NCBI GenBank assembly: GCA_963814645.1
Contig: CAWFDX010000010.1
Coordinates: 62,001 to 126,000 of the forward strand
Reading direction: 5' to 3'
DNA: 64,000 bases
Source of the DNA: RYN-230 sp963814645
GTDB lineage: Bacteria; Actinomycetota; Actinomycetes; Streptosporangiales; Streptosporangiaceae
The notes under the pieces were generated by a model, which saw nothing but the letters and a program-made list of their open reading frames with translations, made no database searches and had not been told where the DNA came from. Shown piece by piece: positions 54,167 to 64,000 of this stretch (position 1 is the first letter of the stretch; every line of letters starts with the position of its first letter). The position numbers were made by a program, and so were the translations under genes.

Positions 54167-55966
54167 ATGTCCGCTACGACCCGTCACATTCTCACCGCGC
54201 CGGCCTGGCCCTACGCGAACGGCCCCCGGCATATCGGCCATGTCTCCGGCTTCGGCCTGCCGTCCGACATGTTCAGCCGGTACCAGCGGATGACGGGCAA
54301 CCGGGTGCTGATGGTCAGCGGCACCGACGAGCACGGCACGCCGATTCAGGTCGCCGCGGACGCCGAAGGGGTGACCGCGCGCCAGCTGGCCGACCGGTAC
54401 AACCGGGTCATCGCGGAGGACCTGCGCTCGCTCGGCGTGTCCTATGACCTGTTCACCCGGACCACCACGCGCAACCACTACGCGGTGGTCCAGGACCTGT
54501 TCCTCGGCCTGCTCAAGAACGGCTATATCTTCCCGCAGACCACGCTGGGCGCGATCTCCCCGTCCACCGGCCGCACCCTGCCCGACCGGTATATCGAGGG
54601 CACCTGCCCGATCTGCGGCTACGAGCACGCCCGCGGTGACCAGTGCGACAACTGCGGCAACCAGCTCGACCCGGTGGACCTGATCAATCCCCGGTCCAAG
54701 ATCAACGGGGAGGAACCCAAGTTCGTCGAGACCGAGCAGTACTTCCTCGACCTGCCCGCGTTCACCGAGGTGCTCGGCAAGTGGCTGCAGAGCAAGCAGG
54801 GCCAGTGGCGGCCGAACGTGCTCAACTTCTCCCTCAACCTGCTCGACGAGCTGCGCCCCCGGGCCATCACCCGGGACCTGGACTGGGGCGTCCCGGTCCC
54901 GCTGGACGGCTGGCGGGACCGCCCGGACAAGCGGATCTACGTCTGGTTCGACGCGGTCATCGGCTACCTGTCCGCGTCCATCGAGTGGGCCAGGCGGTAC
55001 GGCACCGACCCGGACGAGTGGCGCGCCTGGTGGCAGTCCCCGGAGGCGGAGTCCTACTACTTCATGGGCAAGGACAACATCGTCTTCCACTCCGAGATCT
55101 GGCCGGCCATGCTGTTCGGCTACGCCGGCCAGGGCGCGAAGGACGGCACCCCCGGCGACCTCGGTGCGCTGAACGTGCCCACCGAGCTGGTGTCGAGCGA
55201 GTTCCTGACGATGGAGGGCCGGAAGTTCTCCTCGTCCCGCGCGGTGGTCATCTACGTCCGCGACTTCCTGGCCCGCTACGACGTGGACGCGCTGCGCTAC
55301 TACGTGGCGGTGGCCGGCCCGGAGAACCAGGACACCGACTTCACCTGGAGTGAGTTCCTCCGGCGCAACAACGACGAGCTGGTCGCCACCTGGGGCAACC
55401 TGGTCAACCGGTCGGTGTCGTTCGCCGCCCGCAACATCGGCTCGATCCCGGAGCCCGGCCACCTGACCGAGTGGGACCGGGACGTGCTGGAGCGGTCCCG
55501 GCAGGCGTTCGGCCAGGTCGGCGACGCACTGGCCCGGTCCCGGTTCAAGGCCGGGGTGAACGAGGCGATGCGTGCGGTGGCCGAGGCGAACAAGTACATG
55601 TCCGACCAGGCGCCGTGGAAGCTGCGCGAATCGGACCCGGAGCGGATGCGCACTGTGCTGCATGTCGTGCTGCAGCTGGTGAGCGACGCGAAGACGCTGC
55701 TCACCCCGTTCCTGCCGGAGTCGTCGGGCAAGGTGTACCGGATGCTGGGCGGCGCGGGCGAGTGGTCCGGCACGCCTCGGATCGAGGAGGTCGACGAGGA
55801 CGGCGGGCCGTCCTACCCGGTGATCACCGGCGACTACGACGCGGCCGCCCGCTGGGAGTCCCAGCCGGTCAAGCCGGGCACCCCGCTGAGCCCGCCGGTG
55901 CCGCTGTTCACCAAGCTGGACCCGTCCATCGTGGAGGAGGAACTGGCCCGGCTGGGGCAGCCGTGA
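54167..55966 (+). CDS. metG: Methionyl-tRNA synthetase
   Basis: A class I synthetase that charges tRNA-Met and initiator tRNA. 599 residues from ATG at 54167. Motifs are PYANGPRHIGHVSGFGLPSD (HIGH), the zinc knuckle CPICGYEHARGDQCDNCGN with four Cys, and RKFSSSRAVVIY, which is the KMSKS-equivalent loop. The anticodon domain follows (LVATWGNLVNRSVSF). No C-terminal Trbp111 domain is present, as is normal in actinobacteria. It is followed by tatD after 13 bases, so they may be cotranscribed. Confidence 0.96.
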   Translation: MSATTRHILTAPAWPYANGPRHIGHVSGFGLPSDMFSRYQRMTGNRVLMVSGTDEHGTPIQVAADAEGVTARQLADRYNRVIAEDLRSLGVSYDLFTRTTTRNHYAVVQDLFLGLLKNGYIFPQTTLGAISPSTGRTLPDRYIEGTCPICGYEHARGDQCDNCGNQLDPVDLINPRSKINGEEPKFVETEQYFLDLPAFTEVLGKWLQSKQGQWRPNVLNFSLNLLDELRPRAITRDLDWGVPVPLDGWRDRPDKRIYVWFDAVIGYLSASIEWARRYGTDPDEWRAWWQSPEAESYYFMGKDNIVFHSEIWPAMLFGYAGQGAKDGTPGDLGALNVPTELVSSEFLTMEGRKFSSSRAVVIYVRDFLARYDVDALRYYVAVAGPENQDTDFTWSEFLRRNNDELVATWGNLVNRSVSFAARNIGSIPEPGHLTEWDRDVLERSRQAFGQVGDALARSRFKAGVNEAMRAVAEANKYMSDQAPWKLRESDPERMRTVLHVVLQLVSDAKTLLTPFLPESSGKVYRMLGGAGEWSGTPRIEEVDEDGGPSYPVITGDYDAAARWESQPVKPGTPLSPPVPLFTKLDPSIVEEELARLGQP

Positions 55967-55979
55967 CCGGGCAGAACCG

Positions 55980-56810
55980 GTGACCACCCCGGTCCGCGAC
56001 CAGTACGGGCGCCCGCCCGCCGCCGATCCGGCGCCGCTGCCGGCCAGCGCGTTCGACGCGCACTGCCACCTGGACCTGGTGCTCGGCCCGGTCGAAGACG
56101 TGCTCGCCCAGGCGGCCGCGGCCGGCATCACCCGAGTGGTCACGGTCGGCACCGACCTGCCGTCCTGCTACACGGCGGTGACCACCGCGGCCGACCATGA
56201 CGAGGTCTACGCGGCGGTGGCCATCCACCCGAACGAGACGGCCAAGGCCGCGGATCGCGATCAGGTGCTCGAAGAACTGGCCGAGCTGGCCGCGCTGCCC
56301 CAGGTCCGGGCGGTCGGCGAGACCGGTCTCGACTACTACTGGGATGACGCGCCCCACGACGTCCAGCAGGACTGGTTCCGCGCGCACATCGCGCTGGCCA
56401 GGCAGACCGCCAAACCGCTGATGATCCACGACCGGGACGCGCACGAGGACATCCTGCGCATCCTGGCCGAGGAAGGCCCGCCGGAGACGGTGATCCTCCA
56501 CTGTTTCTCCGGCGACGCCGAGCTGGCCAAGCGCTGCGTGGCGGCCGGCTACCTGCTCAGCTTCGCGGGCGTGCTGACGTTCAGCAACGCGGCGCAGCTG
56601 CGCGAGGCGGCCGCCATCACACCGCCCGGCCAGCTGCTGGCCGAGACCGACGCGCCGTTCCTCACCCCGGTGCCCAACCGCGGCAAGTCGAACTCGCCCG
56701 CCCAGGTCGCGCACACCATCCGCGCGCTGGCCGCGATCAAGGAACTGGACGTGGCCGAGCTCTGTGCCATCCTCCAGGCAACCGGCCAGCGCGTCTTCGG
56801 CCCGTGGTAA
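55980..56810 (+). CDS. TatD family hydrolase
   Basis: A metal-dependent hydrolase of the amidohydrolase superfamily; TatD proteins show 3'-5' exonuclease or deoxyribonuclease activity in several species. 276 residues. The metal site motifs are FDAHCHLDLVLG, GETGLDYYWDDAP, LMIHDRDAHEDI, ILHCFSGDAELAKRC and LLAETDAPFLTP. The GTG start is 14 bases after metG. It overlaps the start of rsmA by seven bases. In mycobacteria, rpfB lies between tatD and ksgA; it is absent here. Confidence 0.93.
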   Translation: MTTPVRDQYGRPPAADPAPLPASAFDAHCHLDLVLGPVEDVLAQAAAAGITRVVTVGTDLPSCYTAVTTAADHDEVYAAVAIHPNETAKAADRDQVLEELAELAALPQVRAVGETGLDYYWDDAPHDVQQDWFRAHIALARQTAKPLMIHDRDAHEDILRILAEEGPPETVILHCFSGDAELAKRCVAAGYLLSFAGVLTFSNAAQLREAAAITPPGQLLAETDAPFLTPVPNRGKSNSPAQVAHTIRALAAIKELDVAELCAILQATGQRVFGPW

Positions 56811-57649
56811 GCCTGCTGGGCCCAGCCGAGATCCGCTCGACCGCATCCCGGCTGGGCATCCGCCCGTCCAAGCGCCTCGGCCAGAACTTCGTCACCGATC
56901 CAGGCACGGTCCGCCGCATCGTCGCGCTGGCCGAGCTGACTCCGGACGACGTCGTGCTGGAGGTCGGCCCCGGCTTCGGCTCGCTCACCCTGGCCCTGCT
57001 GCCGGCCGTGCGCCAGGTGACCGCGGTCGAGGTCGATCCGTTGCTGGCCGCCGAGCTGCCGCGCACCGTCAGCACCCACAACCCTTCTTTTGCTGAACGC
57101 CTGTACGTGCTGACGGCCGACGCTCTCCGGATCACCAGCCTGCCCGGTCAAGCGCCTACGGCGCTGGTAGCCAACTTGCCGTACAACGTGGCTGTGCCGG
57201 TCGTGCTGCACCTGCTGGCCACGCAGCCGTCGCTGCGCAAGGGGCTGGTCATGGTGCAGGCCGAAGTGGCCGACCGGATGACGGCCGGCCCGGGCAGCCG
57301 GGTCTACGGGGTGCCCTCGGTCAAGCTGGCCTGGTACGCGGCGGCCCGGCGGGCCGGCCCGGTGCCGCGCACCGTGTTCTGGCCGGTGCCGAACGTGGAT
57401 TCGGGGCTGGTCGCGTTCACCCGGCGCGAGCCGCCGGTGGCTGATGTGCCCCGGGCGGACGTGTTCGCCGTCGTGGACGCCGCGTTTGCCCAGCGGCGCA
57501 AGACGCTCCGCGCCGCGCTGGCCCGGTGGGCCGGGTCAGCCGCGGACGCGGAGCGCATCTTGCGCGCAGCTGGGGTGGACCCCGGCGCCCGAGGCGAGTC
57601 GCTCACGGTGGCCGACTTCGCCCGCATCGCCGCCGCGCGGGCTGGCTAA
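56804..57649 (+). CDS. rsmA: 16S rRNA (adenine(1518)-N6/adenine(1519)-N6)-dimethyltransferase
   Basis: RsmA (KsgA) dimethylates the two adjacent adenines in helix 45 of 16S rRNA, a late ribosome maturation step. 281 residues. The SAM motif is VVLEVGPGFGSLTLALLPAV, preceded by KRLGQNFVTDPGT and followed by the catalytic loop ALVANLPYNVAVPVVLHLL (NLPY). The C-terminal domain has PVPNVDSGLVAF. The GTG start overlaps the tatD stop. It is convergent with the GH54 gene, separated by ten bases. Confidence 0.95.
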   Translation: MVSLLGPAEIRSTASRLGIRPSKRLGQNFVTDPGTVRRIVALAELTPDDVVLEVGPGFGSLTLALLPAVRQVTAVEVDPLLAAELPRTVSTHNPSFAERLYVLTADALRITSLPGQAPTALVANLPYNVAVPVVLHLLATQPSLRKGLVMVQAEVADRMTAGPGSRVYGVPSVKLAWYAAARRAGPVPRTVFWPVPNVDSGLVAFTRREPPVADVPRADVFAVVDAAFAQRRKTLRAALARWAGSAADAERILRAAGVDPGARGESLTVADFARIAAARAG

Positions 57650-57659
57650 TCGCTGACGA

Positions 57660-59114
57660 TCAGGGCAGTGACCACTGCTGGTTGGCGCCGCCGTTGCAGG
57701 TGTACAGGATCAGCTGGGTTCCGTTGGCCTTGTTGAACGCCGGGTCATCCAGGCACATGCCGGAGGCCGGGTTGACCAGCTGGCCGTTTTCCGCCTCCCA
57801 CTGCTGGTTGGCGCCGCCATTGCAGGTCCACCACTCGATCAGCGTCCCGTTGGTGTACTTGGCGCCGGTGATGTCCAGGCAGCCGCCGTCGATCTCGACG
57901 GTGCCGTTGCTTTCCGCCGTCCAGTTCTGCGCGCCGGTGTTGCCGTCGCACGCCCACATCTGCACCTTGTTGCCGTCGGTGCCGCTGGCATTGTTGTTGT
58001 CCATGCACGTGGTGTTGCTGTCCCCGGCCGCCACGATCCCGGTCGCCGGGTTGCTGGGCACCGCGTAGCCGACGGAGACGATGTCGGCCTGCACCGAGTT
58101 GTCGGCCGCGTCGGTCGGGTAGCCGGAGGTCATGACGCCCTCGAAGAACGACCCGTCGTCGCTGTTGCTGTTGTCGCCGCCGGTGCCGAGGATGATCGCG
58201 CCCTCCTGGTGCATCGGCGCGTAGCCCGACGTGGTCGGCAGCGCTCCGCTGTACCAGGTGGTCAAGCCGCCGGAGTCGGCGTTGCCGCCCTTGATCGCGT
58301 AGGTCGTGGTCCCGTTGTTCTTCACCAGCGCGGTGACGAACGCGCTGGAGTTGCCGTCGTTGGCCGGGTTGTTGCCGTTGCCGCCGGAGAACAGGCCGTT
58401 CTCCAGGTCGGCCTGGACCCAGGGGCCGGAGCCGGTGCACGGCGTGAACCAGCACAGCTTGCCGAAGTAGACCGCGTCCATGTGCCCGTTGCCGTTGTCG
58501 TCGTTGTTCGTCTCGGCGTTGCCGTAGTCGAAGCAGCAGCCGCTGTTGACATGGGTGCCGGCCGCCACCATGTAGGCGCCCTGCGGCTCTGATCCGGTCG
58601 CCACCCCGGAGGTGGAGTCGTCGCGGTAGCCGACCCCGGGACTGACGTAGACCCCATAGACCAGATGGCCGCCGGCCATCACCGGCAGCGCGGCGGCGTT
58701 GGCGCCGACGTCGGCCGCGCCGTTCCCGCCGGCTGGCCCGATGGTCAGGTTGTTGCCGTGCCCGGACTGATCGAAGATCTCGGTGATGGTGCACGACGTG
58801 CCGGCGCAGAAACTGGTCTGCGTCGCGGCGTTGGCGTAGCCGCCGGCGGTCAGCGGGTAGATGTCCGTGGTGCTGCCGTCCGAGGCCCGCTTGACCTGGT
58901 ACAGCGGGCCGTCATAGGCCGCGTACAGGGCGCGCGTGGTGCTGTGCGCGGCCACGCACGGGGTGCCGGCCGCGGCGTAGATGTCGCACGGCCCGGAGGT
59001 GGCGGCCTGGGCCGGGCCGGGCACTGCGGCCAGCGCGTAGGCGGCGAGTGCGGCGGCCGCTCCGGCCGCCAGCACAGCCTTTCTTAAGTGACGAAGTACT
59101 AACCCACTAACCAT
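57660..59114 (-). CDS. Secreted GH54 alpha-L-arabinofuranosidase with ricin-type lectin domain
   Basis: 484 residues from ATG at 59114 (GAGAGG six bases upstream); an upstream frame to 59294 is not credible. Signal peptide (VLAAGAAAALAAYALAAVPG, cut near AQA/AT). The catalytic domain matches the fungal AbfB family: GPCDIYAAAGTPCVAAHSTT, FDQSGHGNNLTIGP, CCFDYGNAETNN and ILGTGGDNSNSDDGSFFEG. By alignment in memory to Aspergillus AbfB, the nucleophile is Glu201 (NAET) and the acid/base is Asp314 (GGDN). The C-terminal 125 residues carry ricin-B/CBM13 repeats (QW motifs such as GAQNW and NQQW) in place of the fungal CBM42. It would remove arabinose from arabinan or arabinoxylan outside the cell. 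Two LacI-type sites lie upstream. Confidence 0.9.
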   Translation of the reverse strand: MVSGLVLRHLRKAVLAAGAAAALAAYALAAVPGPAQAATSGPCDIYAAAGTPCVAAHSTTRALYAAYDGPLYQVKRASDGSTTDIYPLTAGGYANAATQTSFCAGTSCTITEIFDQSGHGNNLTIGPAGGNGAADVGANAAALPVMAGGHLVYGVYVSPGVGYRDDSTSGVATGSEPQGAYMVAAGTHVNSGCCFDYGNAETNNDDNGNGHMDAVYFGKLCWFTPCTGSGPWVQADLENGLFSGGNGNNPANDGNSSAFVTALVKNNGTTTYAIKGGNADSGGLTTWYSGALPTTSGYAPMHQEGAIILGTGGDNSNSDDGSFFEGVMTSGYPTDAADNSVQADIVSVGYAVPSNPATGIVAAGDSNTTCMDNNNASGTDGNKVQMWACDGNTGAQNWTAESNGTVEIDGGCLDITGAKYTNGTLIEWWTCNGGANQQWEAENGQLVNPASGMCLDDPAFNKANGTQLILYTCNGGANQQWSLP

Positions 59115-59173
59115 GGCGAACCTCTCTGTTCCTGGTGAAAGTTTCAGATCGCGGCGGGCCTGATCAGAGCTTG

Positions 59174-59246
59174 TGTGAGCGTTAACAAGGGAAATGCGCA
59201 AAAATACTCTCCCTAGATGGCCTCCGAGTGGTTGTGAGCGCGAACA
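59174..59246. promoter_or_regulatory. Two LacI-family operator-like sites
   Basis: TGTGAGCGTTAACA (59174-59187) and TGTGAGCGCGAACA (59233-59246) share the pattern TGTGAGCGnnAACA and are partly palindromic, like operators of LacI-family sugar regulators. They lie 60-132 bases upstream of the GH54 start and near the ispE start. No LacI-type gene is in the window. Confidence 0.5.
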
Positions 59247-59343
59247 CTGAATCGCCCTCACTATGGCTCTGGGGGGTAGGCCCGTCAAGGTCATGGACAG
59301 CGGCGCAGTCCGGGGCCGCTACGATCAGATCATCGTTACCGCT

Positions 59344-60293
59344 GTGACTGCGCGGGTGCCCGCGAAGGTGAATCTCCAGCTCTCGGTGGGGCCGCCACGC
59401 GCTGACGGCTACCACGACCTGGTGACGGTGTTCCATGCCCTGGCCCTGTTCGACGAGGTCACCGTCGCGCCCGCGGAAACTGACAGCGTGCGGGTCAGCG
59501 GCGAGGGTGCGGCCAGCGTCCCGCTCGGCGGGGACAACCTGGCCGCCCGGGCAATCGCCGCGCTGACCGACGCGGCCGGGGCTGGCTGCCGTGACGAGCC
59601 CGGGCTGGCCATCGAGATCAGGAAGCGGATCCCGGTCGCGGCCGGGCTGGCCGGCGGCAGCGCCGACGCCGCCGCTGCCCTGGTCGCCTGCAACGAGCTG
59701 TGGGGCACCGGGCTGAGCCAGCAGGAACTGGCCGAGGTGGCCGGACGGGTCGGCAGCGACGTCGCGTTCGCGCTGCTCGGCGGGACCGCGATCGGCCTGG
59801 GCCGGGGCGAGCAGGTCACCCCGGCGCTGGTCTCCGGCACCTATCACTGGGTGCTCGCGTTCGCCGCCGAACAGCTATCCACCGCCGCCGTGTACGCGGC
59901 CTGCGACCGGCTGCGCGCCGCGCAGTTGCCGGATGGCCCCGGCACCGCCGCCGGGTCGTGGCCCGCGCCCGAGCTGAGCACCCCGCTGATGGCCGCGCTG
60001 CGCAGCGGCGACCCGGCCGAAGTCGGCCCGCTGCTGGTCAACGACCTGCAGCCGGCCGCGATTTCACTGCTGCCCGGGCTGCGCCGCGCGCTGGCCGCGG
60101 GCCGGGAGCACGGCGCGCTCGGCGCGATCGTCTCCGGGTCCGGGCCGACCTGCGCCTACCTGGCCCGGGACGGGGCCCACGCCCGGGACCTGGCCGTCGC
60201 GCTGACCAGCACGGGCGTGTGCCGGTCGGTGGTCAGCGTGACCGGCCCGGCGCCCGGCGCGACCGTGCTCAGCCCGGCCGCCGGCTACCGGCG

Positions 60294-60297
<4 letters not shown>
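59344..60297 (+). CDS. ispE: 4-diphosphocytidyl-2-C-methyl-D-erythritol kinase
   Basis: IspE is a GHMP-family kinase of the MEP isoprenoid pathway. 317 residues from GTG at 59344, chosen because the conserved start is VTARVPAKVNLQLSVG; an ATG at 59263 would add 27 unrelated residues. Further motifs are GYHDLVTVFHALALFD, the ATP loop IPVAAGLAGGSADAAAAL, and ALGAIVSGSGPTCAYLA. Its stop overlaps the GTG of the ABC-F gene (GTGA), so translation is coupled. The order tatD, rsmA, ispE, ABC-F is conserved in actinobacteria, here with the GH54 gene inserted. Confidence 0.94.
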
Positions 60298-62111
<1,814 letters not shown>

Positions 62112-62124
62112 CCTACATATGTAG

Positions 62125-62643
62125 CTAGGCGTCCAGCGGCGCGAGCAGCACCCGGAGCAGATCGGCCAGGGTGGTCCGGTCGGCGGCGCTGAGCCCGTTC
62201 AGCAGCGCCTGCTCGTGCTTGACCAGATCATCCAGGGCCGCGTCCACCCGGGCCTGGCCGGCCGGGGTCAGCGTGACCAGCACGCCGCGCCGGTCCTGCA
62301 GGTCCGGCTCGCGGCGGACCAGCCCGGCGGCGGCCAGCCGGTCCACCCGGTTGGTCATCGTGCCGGAGGTGACCAAGGTAGCCCGGAGCAGCGCGCCGGG
62401 CGTGAGCTGATACGGGGGTCCCTTCCTGCGCAACGCGGAGAGCACGTCGAATTCCCAGGTCTCCAGGCCGTGCGCGGCGAACGCGGCGCGCCGGGCCAGG
62501 TCCAGGTGCCGGGCCAGCCGGGAGACCCGGCTGAGCACCTGGAGCGGCTCCACGTCCAGGTCGGGCCGCTCGGCCCGCCAGGCGGCGACCAGGTCGTCCA
62601 CCTCGTCGCGCTGCTCGCCGGCGCGGCCTGGGCGATCGTCCAT
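62125..62643 (-). CDS. MarR family transcriptional regulator
   Basis: 172 residues. The winged helix has TWEFDVLSALRRKGPPYQLTPGALLRATLVTSGTMTNRVDRLAAAGLVRRE, then the wing DRRGVLVTLTPAG. N- and C-terminal helices form the dimer interface. It is divergent from tam; the promoter region contains two TTGAC-type palindromes, one of them beside its own -10 (TATGCT, six bases before ATG, leaderless). It is therefore likely an autorepressor that also controls tam. The ligand is unknown. Confidence 0.93.
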   Translation of the reverse strand: MDDRPGRAGEQRDEVDDLVAAWRAERPDLDVEPLQVLSRVSRLARHLDLARRAAFAAHGLETWEFDVLSALRRKGPPYQLTPGALLRATLVTSGTMTNRVDRLAAAGLVRREPDLQDRRGVLVTLTPAGQARVDAALDDLVKHEQALLNGLSAADRTTLADLLRVLLAPLDA

Positions 62644-62649
62644 GCGGGC

Positions 62650-62672
62650 AGCATATCTCTTGACATCAAGAG
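62650..62672 (-). promoter_or_regulatory. Promoter of the marR gene with operator 1
   Basis: The perfect palindrome CTCTTGA-CA-TCAAGAG (62657-62672) lies immediately upstream of TATGCT (62655-62650 on the minus strand), which is six bases before the ATG. Bound MarR would cover the spacer of its own promoter. Confidence 0.65.
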
Positions 62673-62694
62673 TGTGAGCGGCCAGCGTGGATCG

Positions 62695-62713
62695 TATACC
62701 TTGACGTCGAGAG
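62695..62713 (+). promoter_or_regulatory. Candidate tam promoter with operator 2
   Basis: TATACC (62695-62700) is a possible -10 element for tam. It runs into CTTGACGTCGAG (62700-62711), a near copy of operator 1 lying over the expected transcription start. AAAGGAGG follows shortly before the tam ATG. Confidence 0.5.
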
Positions 62714-62729
62714 AAAGGAGGGTCGTGAC

Positions 62730-63533
62730 ATGTGGGATCCAGCTGCTTACTTGCGGTTCGGCAGTGAACGGGCGCGGCCCTTCTTCGACCTGCTCACCCA
62801 GGTCCAGGCGGCCGATCCGGGCTACGTGGTGGACTTGGGCTGCGGCCCGGGCAACCTGACCGCGCTGCTGGCCGCGCGCTGGCCCGAGGCTCATGTACTG
62901 GGCGTGGACAACTCGGCGGAAATGATCGAGGCGGCCCGGGCCGAGCGCAGCGGCGCGGCTCCGGCTGGAGTGGCCCGGGCCGCGGCCGACGGGTCGCGGC
63001 TGGCCTTCGCCCAGGCCGACATCCGCAGCTGGCAGCCGGGCCGCCCGGTGGACGTGTTCACCTGCAACGCCGTGCTGCAGTGGGTGCCTGGCTACCTCAA
63101 CCTGCTGACCACCTGGGCAGGCTGGCTGGCCCCGGACGGCTGGCTGGCCTTCCAGATCCCCGGCAACTTCGACCAGCCCAGCCACACCATCCTGCGCGAC
63201 CTGGCCGCGTCGGCCCGGTGGCGGGACCTGCTGGCCGGGGTCCAGCTGAACCGGCAGGCCATGGATCCGGCGGCCTACCTGGACGTGCTGACCGCGGCCG
63301 AGTGCGAGGTGGACGCGTGGGAAACCACCTACCTGCACCTGCTGCACGGGGAGAACGCCGTGCTCGACTGGTACCGGGGCAGTGGGCTGCGCCCGGTGCT
63401 GGCCGCGCTCACCCCGGAAGACGGGGCCGAGTTCGCCGCCGAGTACGGCGCCCAGCTCCGCGCGGCCTACCCGCCCGCCCCGTACGGCACCGTGCTGCCG
63501 TTCCGGCGCATCTTCGTGGTCGCGCACCGGTAG
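62730..63533 (+). CDS. tam: Trans-aconitate 2-methyltransferase
   Basis: A SAM-dependent enzyme that methylates trans-aconitate, a spontaneous by-product that inhibits the citric acid cycle. 267 residues. The opening MWDPAAYLRFGSERARPFFDLL is family-typical, then SAM motif VVDLGCGPGNLTALLAARWP, GVDNSAEMIEAAR and ADIRSWQPGRPVDVFTCNAVLQWVPGY. FQIPGNFDQPSH and the C-terminal FRRIFVVAHR complete it. An AGGAGG site precedes the ATG. The divergent MarR gene probably controls it. Confidence 0.92.
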   Translation: MWDPAAYLRFGSERARPFFDLLTQVQAADPGYVVDLGCGPGNLTALLAARWPEAHVLGVDNSAEMIEAARAERSGAAPAGVARAAADGSRLAFAQADIRSWQPGRPVDVFTCNAVLQWVPGYLNLLTTWAGWLAPDGWLAFQIPGNFDQPSHTILRDLAASARWRDLLAGVQLNRQAMDPAAYLDVLTAAECEVDAWETTYLHLLHGENAVLDWYRGSGLRPVLAALTPEDGAEFAAEYGAQLRAAYPPAPYGTVLPFRRIFVVAHR

Positions 63534-63582
63534 CCCGCGGCCGGTCTGCCCGTGGCCGCGGCTGCGGGCCGTGCCCGGCCGG

Positions 63583-64000
63583 TTACTTGCCGGCCCGCCG
63601 GGCCACCTCGGCGGAGATCCGCGGCTTGGCTTCCAGCTGGGACAGGCCGTTCCAGGCCAGGTTGATCAGGTGCGCGGCCACCTCTTCCAGCTTGGGCTTG
63701 CGCGCGTCCAGCCACCACTGCCCGGTCATCGCGACCATGCCGACCAGCATCTGCGCGTACATCGGGACCAGCTTCGGGTCGTAGCCGCGGGCCGCGAAGA
63801 AGTCAGACAGGATGTACTCCACCTGGCTGGCGATGTCGCTGATCAAGCTGCCGAACGTGCCCGCACCCGACGCCGGGTGCGAGTCGCGGACCAGGATGCG
63901 GAACCCGTCCGCGTCGTCCTCGATGTACTTGAGCAGCATCACCGCGGCGGCCTCGAACTGATCCTTGGTGTGCGCGCCGCCGAGGATCTCGGTGGCCATC
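63583..64000 (-). CDS. TetR/AcrR family regulator, C-terminal part (5' end outside window)
   Basis: About 139 residues are visible and the reading frame is open to the window edge, so the start and the DNA-binding helix-turn-helix are missing. The visible part is the all-helical ligand-binding domain: AAAVMLLKYIEDDADGFRILVRDS, LISDIASQVEYILSDFFAARG and LVPMYAQMLVGMVAMTGQWWLDARKP, with EEVAAHLINLAWNGLSQLE. This is the style of TetR C-terminal domains. Ligand and targets unknown. Confidence 0.8.
   Translation of the reverse strand, partial: MATEILGGAHTKDQFEAAAVMLLKYIEDDADGFRILVRDSHPASGAGTFGSLISDIASQVEYILSDFFAARGYDPKLVPMYAQMLVGMVAMTGQWWLDARKPKLEEVAAHLINLAWNGLSQLEAKPRISAEVARRAGK

Noticed and set aside
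53918..56152. 744-residue minus-strand frame
   Set aside because: Antisense to metG and its neighbours, which are unambiguous.
62113..62124. Palindrome CTACATATGTAG between ABC-F and marR ends
   Set aside because: Short, AT-centred and lying on the two stops; too little to call a terminator or operator.

Overview
The window is chromosomal DNA of a high-GC Gram-positive bacterium of the phylum Actinomycetota. The evidence is the strongly GC-rich codon usage, frequent GTG starts, leaderless-type promoters (TANNNT six bases before ATG), an HspR/HAIR heat-shock circuit and a gene order that echoes Mycobacterium tuberculosis. Genes here match the families of Rv0338c, the dnaK operon, purA, a DUF3151 gene, fba, a DedA gene, pyrE and clpB. 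A second block matches the pmt, rsmI, metS, tatD, ksgA and ispE region. I cannot place the organism below phylum. No rRNA, tRNA, CRISPR array, insertion sequence or prophage was found.

Layout. 1-8238 (minus strand): cell-wall and purine synthesis (murA, purC, purB, an LtrA-like membrane protein, purD, a hypothetical, purA, DUF3151). 8239-13809: an AbiEi/DUF559 gene behind a long inverted repeat, fbaA, dedA, pyrE, a decayed beta-propeller gene and an epimerase. 13977-16805: an NYN-domain protein with a long Gln/Pro/Met repeat tail, and a TPR protein. 16745-24010: the heat-shock operon dnaK-grpE-dnaJ-hspR-clpB behind two HAIR operators. 24022-31562: a secreted Cys-repeat protein with its terminator, an Fe-S reductase, a TMEM175-like channel, a two-component system and an anchored protein. 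31653-39203: argS, plsX, a KamA-type radical SAM enzyme, an MFS exporter and an SDR. 39213-41698: a putative peptide-modification or processing locus. 41788-45095: two surface proteins, one built of 45-bp repeats and carrying a frameshift. 45096-51298: a crotonase, asnB with a large insertion, an ECF sigma factor and an orphan adenine methyltransferase. 51487-62111: protein O-mannosyltransferase, rsmI, metG, tatD, rsmA, GH54 arabinofuranosidase, ispE and an ABC-F ATPase. 62125-64000: a divergent MarR/tam pair and a partial TetR gene.

How the genes work together. The dnaK operon is probably autoregulated by its fourth gene, HspR, which binds the two HAIR sites. The MarR gene and the divergent tam gene share a short region with two related palindromes placed on their -10 elements. 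The GH54 gene is preceded by two LacI-type operator-like sites.

The best candidate for an undescribed system is at 39213-40992. A 79-residue peptide with a strong ribosome-binding site has a leader-like N-terminus, a CX3C motif and a curlin-like SX4QXGXGNXA tail. It is followed, after a hairpin, by a membrane M50-type metalloprotease with an N-terminal PqqD-like domain. This looks like a minimal two-gene RiPP or surface-peptide system.
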